Origin: a virus
IMG/VR virus record: IMGVR_UViG_3300037826_000110
Location: 1 to 56,674 of that record
DNA length: 56,674 nucleotides
Strand: one strand, 5' to 3'
The position numbers and the translations under genes were made by a program. Of this stretch, positions 52,656-56,674 are shown one piece after another. The notes beneath the pieces are model-generated. The model was not told the origin of the DNA. It saw only the letters and a list, made by a program, of their open reading frames with translations, and made no database searches. How positions within the stretch are numbered: position 1 is the first letter of the stretch; each line of letters opens with the position of its first letter.

Positions 52656-55549
52656 CCGACCACCAGCACGCCATTGGGCGCTACGCCCCCACAATCGTAG
52701 GGGATGGAATCCACGCCGGTGATGGGACTGCTACCAGCGCGCCCGGTCAGACTCACGCCATTATCCGCACTGGCGTAGATGACGTGCGATTTGGCCAGAA
52801 TCAGGCTATCGCCATTCAACGGCAGGCCGAAGATGCGCCATCCCGGGCGCAGCGGATTCGGCGTGTAGAGCTGGCGCACGGGCACGTCGCTCATGCTATT
52901 GCCGCTGCCGATGGTCAGAGCGCTGGCATTGGTCCACGCATCCTCTGTATAACGCAGCGTCCCCTCGTCGACGAGGGCCTGATAGTCGGTGTCGCCGTCG
53001 AAAAACGACAGCACCGGGAACGAGTCGTCGAGGCTGAAGGCGCTGCCCTGGGGTAGCTCGCTGAGCACCGACCACTGCGAGCGGCCCAGATACTCATATA
53101 CGTAGGCGTCGTTTTTATTGTACGTGACGGTACCGGTCTCCATGGCTCCGACCAGCAACACCCCACTATATTCTGGATGCATGTACACGCTGGGGCTCCA
53201 GGACGAGGCGCCCAGCGGACGGCTGAGCACCCGCGTCCAACTCACGCCATAATTTTCACTATAAAACACATACCCGCGCGAGATAATGGGATTCACCGAA
53301 GCGCCTACGTATAGGATCGCCCCGTGTGCTTCCAGGTTACCGAATTCCAGCAGCGTTTTCCCTTCGATCAGCTTATAGGCATTCCAGTTGGCGCCGCGAT
53401 CCGAGGATGCCAGACAATACGGATCGGACACGCTCGGATCACCAAATAGACAATACATGCGCTGACCGTCACTTTTGTCGATGGCGATGCGATACAGCTC
53501 CCCGGAGGCCTCGCCGGTGAGCGTCCGAGCCTGCGCCGAGGTCAGGAGCGCTGACCAGTTCCCGCTCCCCAAACGGCGGTACAGGTCGTAGTCGGTGGCC
53601 GTGCCGGCGTTCTCCACCAGCACGTATTGATAGTCGGCGGGGGTCTCTGGGTCAATCGCTGCCCAGCGAATCGTAGTCGTGGGCAGGCCGCCGTTGACCG
53701 TGGCCCATGTGGGTTGGTCTCCGGTGGGCGCGCTGAAATTCTCGGTGTAAAACACGCCATCGTCCACCGTGGCCACGTACAGCGTGGTGGGCCAGGTGGG
53801 TTCTGGATCGGTGATCGGAGTGACGGGAGGACTATCGTCGGGCGGGTCAGGGTCAGGATCGGTGACCGTGGGAATTGGTTCCAGGTCACCCGGAGGCGAG
53901 TCACCATAGTTGCGGCCGCCAATCTGCAGGTCCCAGGCTAGATCGCGGCCCAGGCTCAACGTGACGTCCTCCACGGCGATGCGCTCGCCGTCCACCAGAT
54001 CCGCTACCAGATCCTCGGCGGGTTCCACATCGAGCTTGGATTGCACGGTGTAGCTGCCGGCGACGTTGGCCAAAGCATACTCCCGCTCGGCCCAGCGCAC
54101 GGCCTCCGCTTGCGAGATAGGGGCCATGTTGGTGACCTGGCGCGGATGGCCCAGCGCACCGGGATGCGCCGGGGCCTTGGCGATCACCGGATCAAAGCCC
54201 CCGCCGTCGTTTTGATACACGCCACTGACGCGCACTTCGCTGACCTCCTCGATGCCGCGTTCGATGTCAAACGACGGATAGACGTTGCTCTCAGAGGAGA
54301 GATCCACGGCCGTCAGGCCGTCGAAATACGACGCCTCACGATACAGGGGATCATCCACCAAAGTAGAGCCCCCGCCCCCACGTTGTTCGCGCAGCAGCTT
54401 ATGCGCAGCGTTGGCCACCTCCTGCATCTGCGCCCCGATGTTGCCCGTGGTGAACGGTTGCTCCTGAATCTCGCGGCTAGACGGCGTGCCTACGTCGCAG
54501 TTGACGATCTCCGGGATGTTGGAGTGCCAGTTTAAGAGGAAGGCCAAGGCCCGGGCTAGCGTGAGCGTTTTGACCTCGTTCCAGGCCGTGGGGCTGGCGT
54601 TAGTCTCCACGCCAAAGGGGTAGGCGTGCATGGCGCGGGCATAATCCAGGATCCCTCCGGCCTGCACATCGTGGCTGGCGGTGGGGAATTCATACCCGCT
54701 GCCCACGGTGCGCAGGAAGCCAAAAAACAGGGTCTCGTAGGTGTCCAGGTCCACCACGCACATTGGGGATGGGTAGAGCGGTAAAACGGTGTGCTGGAGC
54801 GAAAGTGACGCCTTCCAACCGCGCTCTGTGCCCCACGTCAGGCGGCAGGAGGTGATGGGCCAGGCGCTGCTGCCGATCCAGATGGGGATGTAGCGGTCGG
54901 CGCTGGTCCCTTGCGAGTCGGTGAGCGTGAGCTTGAGATAGCGGAAGCCTTCCGAGCTCCACTCCACGGTGATGGTGCCGGTCCCCGCGCCGGCGGTGAT
55001 GGTGCCGTCTGTGCCAGGTGTCCATGAATACGAGCTGATGCTGGCACTGGGGTACACGGCGATGGAGTCGGTGGCGTCGAACTGGATACCGGTATCGGTG
55101 GCCAGCCACACGCCCCCCGTGGGACTGTAGTCGCCGCTGCCCGGCGTGCGGCGGTGCTTGACGATGGCCAGCGGCGGTTGGCTAGCCGCATCGCCGGGGA
55201 AGGAAATGTCATAGTCTTTGTAGATGTTGCCGTCGTCGTCGATATACTGGAAGCGTGTCCACGGTACCCGCGCGGGATATACCAGGAGGATGTCCCCGGC
55301 CTCAAACTCGATGCCATTTTCACACAAGGTAATAGTGCGCGCGCCGGCGTTGACGCTGCGGATGCGCACCTTGGGGCCGTATTTGTGCGTTTTGTAGACG
55401 GCCAATCCCGCCGCGAGGTCGCTGAGGTTGCCGATGGCGCTGGTGACGGTGAGGGTGAAGGTGCTGTCATCGTAGGCCTGCACACTCCCCGACCACGTGA
55501 CGCGGTCGGGGAGGAACAAGGCACCAAGGCGAGATTTGGTGAGCTGCAT
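52652..55549 (-). CDS. Large tail protein with Ig-like domain and Asp-box beta-propeller
   Basis: A 965-aa protein. The N-terminal ~100 residues are a tail-attachment-like beta domain. A PKD/Ig-like domain (SISSYSWTPGTDGTITAG) lies near 165-215, and the middle resembles tail baseplate hubs. A Pro/Asp-rich linker (~560-600) leads to a C-terminal propeller with Asp-box motifs (SSDRGANW, SENYGVSW, SADNGVS), as in sialidases and sortilins. A carbohydrate-binding or receptor-binding tail protein is likely. Confidence 0.7.
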   Translation of the reverse strand: MQLTKSRLGALFLPDRVTWSGSVQAYDDSTFTLTVTSAIGNLSDLAAGLAVYKTHKYGPKVRIRSVNAGARTITLCENGIEFEAGDILLVYPARVPWTRFQYIDDDGNIYKDYDISFPGDAASQPPLAIVKHRRTPGSGDYSPTGGVWLATDTGIQFDATDSIAVYPSASISSYSWTPGTDGTITAGAGTGTITVEWSSEGFRYLKLTLTDSQGTSADRYIPIWIGSSAWPITSCRLTWGTERGWKASLSLQHTVLPLYPSPMCVVDLDTYETLFFGFLRTVGSGYEFPTASHDVQAGGILDYARAMHAYPFGVETNASPTAWNEVKTLTLARALAFLLNWHSNIPEIVNCDVGTPSSREIQEQPFTTGNIGAQMQEVANAAHKLLREQRGGGGSTLVDDPLYREASYFDGLTAVDLSSESNVYPSFDIERGIEEVSEVRVSGVYQNDGGGFDPVIAKAPAHPGALGHPRQVTNMAPISQAEAVRWAEREYALANVAGSYTVQSKLDVEPAEDLVADLVDGERIAVEDVTLSLGRDLAWDLQIGGRNYGDSPPGDLEPIPTVTDPDPDPPDDSPPVTPITDPEPTWPTTLYVATVDDGVFYTENFSAPTGDQPTWATVNGGLPTTTIRWAAIDPETPADYQYVLVENAGTATDYDLYRRLGSGNWSALLTSAQARTLTGEASGELYRIAIDKSDGQRMYCLFGDPSVSDPYCLASSDRGANWNAYKLIEGKTLLEFGNLEAHGAILYVGASVNPIISRGYVFYSENYGVSWTRVLSRPLGASSWSPSVYMHPEYSGVLLVGAMETGTVTYNKNDAYVYEYLGRSQWSVLSELPQGSAFSLDDSFPVLSFFDGDTDYQALVDEGTLRYTEDAWTNASALTIGSGNSMSDVPVRQLYTPNPLRPGWRIFGLPLNGDSLILAKSHVIYASADNGVSLTGRAGSSPITGVDSIPYDCGGVAPNGVLVVG

Positions 55550-55552
55550 AGG

Positions 55553-56008
55553 CTACGAGATTACCTCAGCCTCTTCGAGTGCATCTTCCAAGTCACAGAT
55601 CGCGGCCATCATTGCCGACGGAATTTCGGCAGGTTCGCCATCTGCATCCTCAACCCACACCTCGCGTTTGGATACCTCATCGAGAAGCCAGTCACGCTCA
55701 GGACCGCCGATTTGGAAGTCTTTTCCATATCCCTCATCGGAGAATCCTTCTTCACGCAACTCTTCCCAACCGATCCCGACCCCAAGCGTTTGCTTCGGAT
55801 CGAGACCCTCTTTATCTTGAAGTTCCTTGCGCTTCTCCGAACGCATTGCGTCCATCAAATCATTGAGATCGCGGATCTTGAACCGCTGCCTCAGATGCTT
55901 GACGTGTCGCCGGACGGTTCGCGAAGCCGTCTTTTGGGAATTTAGCATAAATTGCACCACATTCTGCTCCGCAGGGCCGATTCCCTTAACGCGTAACAAC
56001 GTCGCCAT
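55553..56008 (-). CDS. Unknown 151-aa protein of the tail module
   Basis: The first ~60 residues are basic and helical (KTASRTVRRHVKHLRQRFKI) and the rest is acidic (EDLEDALEEAEVIS in outline). It overlaps the upstream gene by one base. No known family; a small tail or assembly factor by position. Confidence 0.5.
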   Translation of the reverse strand: MATLLRVKGIGPAEQNVVQFMLNSQKTASRTVRRHVKHLRQRFKIRDLNDLMDAMRSEKRKELQDKEGLDPKQTLGVGIGWEELREEGFSDEGYGKDFQIGGPERDWLLDEVSKREVWVEDADGEPAEIPSAMMAAICDLEDALEEAEVIS

Positions 56009-56415
56009 TATAGATCAGTCCTTAGCTTGTTAACTGCCGTCTCATGATCCACGACGGCCAATGATTCATCGGCAGGCTCGGTGAAACCACCAGGATACCA
56101 CGTCGCGAATTGCTCCGCGAGCGTGATAATAGCCCCGATCTCCGCAGCGGTGTTGCCGGTAGCCTCAACGTCACTGTCCACCATCTCGTTTGCGCCGCCG
56201 CTGTTGTAGCCCCGATCGAAATAGACAGCCTTGACCTCATCTAAATCACGCGCTAGTTGTGCCATGACTGTCGCTAAGTTTTTCGCCTTATTTGCCAAAT
56301 CTATCTTTGCCATAATTATCCCTACCTCTCTCCTAGTATCCAAAACTTTCTCATCGCTCGCCAGTCCAGTCGGCGAGTAAGCCCACTTTCCATCATCCCG
56401 CTGATACAAACTCAT
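56008..56415 (-). CDS. Unknown 135-aa protein of the tail module
   Basis: Starts at ATG 56415 with AGGAGAGACG upstream, 9 bases after the tail fibre stop. The product is helical in the middle (ANKAKNLATVMAQLARDLDEV), then FDRGYNSGGANEMVDSDVEA. An internal ATG (MAKIDLANKAK) could be an alternative start with GGTAGGGATAATT upstream. Small proteins at this point are often fibre chaperones or linkers; no family is recognised. Confidence 0.5.
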   Translation of the reverse strand: MSLYQRDDGKWAYSPTGLASDEKVLDTRREVGIIMAKIDLANKAKNLATVMAQLARDLDEVKAVYFDRGYNSGGANEMVDSDVEATGNTAAEIGAIITLAEQFATWYPGGFTEPADESLAVVDHETAVNKLRTDL

Positions 56416-56423
56416 CGTCTCTC

Positions 56424-56674
56424 CTATGCCGCGAGCCTCGCGTCTGCTAAATCACGAATCACGACCAACTCCTCGCCACTCAGTTGTTCAAGTAATCGCA
56501 TAGCCTTCATCATATCCACATTCACTGCTCGACCGTCACGTTCGCTGTAATACGCCCATGCCATGCTCTCGGACGGGCCACCGACTAAGTCAAATCGGTG
56601 CGGCGACAGCAACGTAGCGTTACCGCTGTCGTCCTTCACGTAAGCCTCGCCGCTGACGCTGTAAAATAGCGAGT
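56424..56674 (-). CDS. Tail fibre protein, C-terminal 3' part (joins 1..1451)
   Basis: The end of the gene that starts at 1451; positions 56548-56674 duplicate 1-127. The last residues are LLEQLSGEELVVIRDLADARLAA, a helical tail preceded by a beta stretch with SESMAWAYYSERDGRAV. The same frame continues without a break across the circular join. Confidence 0.85.
   Translation of the reverse strand, partial: SLFYSVSGEAYVKDDSGNATLLSPHRFDLVGGPSESMAWAYYSERDGRAVNVDMMKAMRLLEQLSGEELVVIRDLADARLAA
56548..56674. repeat. Terminal direct repeat, right copy
   Basis: Identical to 1..127 over all 127 bases; see the left copy. Confidence 0.95.

Overview
This window is a complete circular genome written linearly. 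The first 127 bases (1..127) recur exactly as the last 127 (56548..56674), so the molecule is about 56,547 bp and one leftward tail gene runs through the join. It encodes a long-tailed siphovirus-type phage and also a plasmid replication and partition set (Rep with internal iterons, ParM/ParR with a centromere-like repeat, an FtsK-type ATPase). No integrase was recognised. The best description is a phage-plasmid. Thr/Ala-Thr-Ala-Glu-Ala repeats and Thr-Pro-rich, lipobox-bearing proteins are common in Chloroflexota (Anaerolineae-like lineages), so a host there is my inference, not a proof.

Layout. (1) Leftward late region, from about 28.6 kb down through position 1 and on to 49.4 kb. It holds holin and M23 lysin, a membrane protein and small accessory genes; then a ParB-like protein, a glycosyltransferase-like protein, TerS, TerL, portal, Mu I-like protease/scaffold, decoration protein, major capsid protein, connectors, major tail protein, frameshifted tail chaperones, tape measure, tail fibre, a beta-propeller tail protein and a Thr-Pro-rich lipoprotein. 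(2) A leftward operon at 25.4-21.3 kb (70-aa ORF, 54-aa protein, ParB, 63-aa protein, RadC, RarA C-terminal domain, unknowns). Four of its junctions carry a repeated structured RNA with every landmark of a type II hammerhead ribozyme. (3) A leftward operon at 38.8-29.0 kb that ends in a ubiquitin-like conjugation cassette (ParB, ubiquitin-like protein fused to a MazG-like domain, E2-like, JAB peptidase, ThiF/E1-like), resembling the PRTRC cassette of megaplasmids. (4) A rightward plasmid region at 39.2-45.9 kb. It starts with a strong promoter, a compact multi-hairpin RNA and a terminator, followed by HTH, Rep, Zn-ribbon, HNH, ParM, ParR, membrane proteins and the FtsK-like ATPase. (5) A leftward block at 48.8-46.0 kb that includes a DUF1874/AcrIII-1-type anti-CRISPR ring nuclease.

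Control features. Divergent sigma-70-type promoters lie at 39.05-39.18 kb. Three late leaders share a box and an intrinsic terminator and look like attenuators. Three GAAC-N4-GTTC (LexA-like) boxes are present, one in a promoter whose mRNA would be leaderless and one over a promoter for a probable small RNA. A 16-20 bp palindrome occurs nine times around the circle, mostly just upstream of ribosome binding sites. The strongest candidates for undescribed biology are the ribozyme-punctuated operon, the phage ubiquitin-like cassette with its Ub-MazG fusion, the nine-copy palindrome and the leader RNAs.
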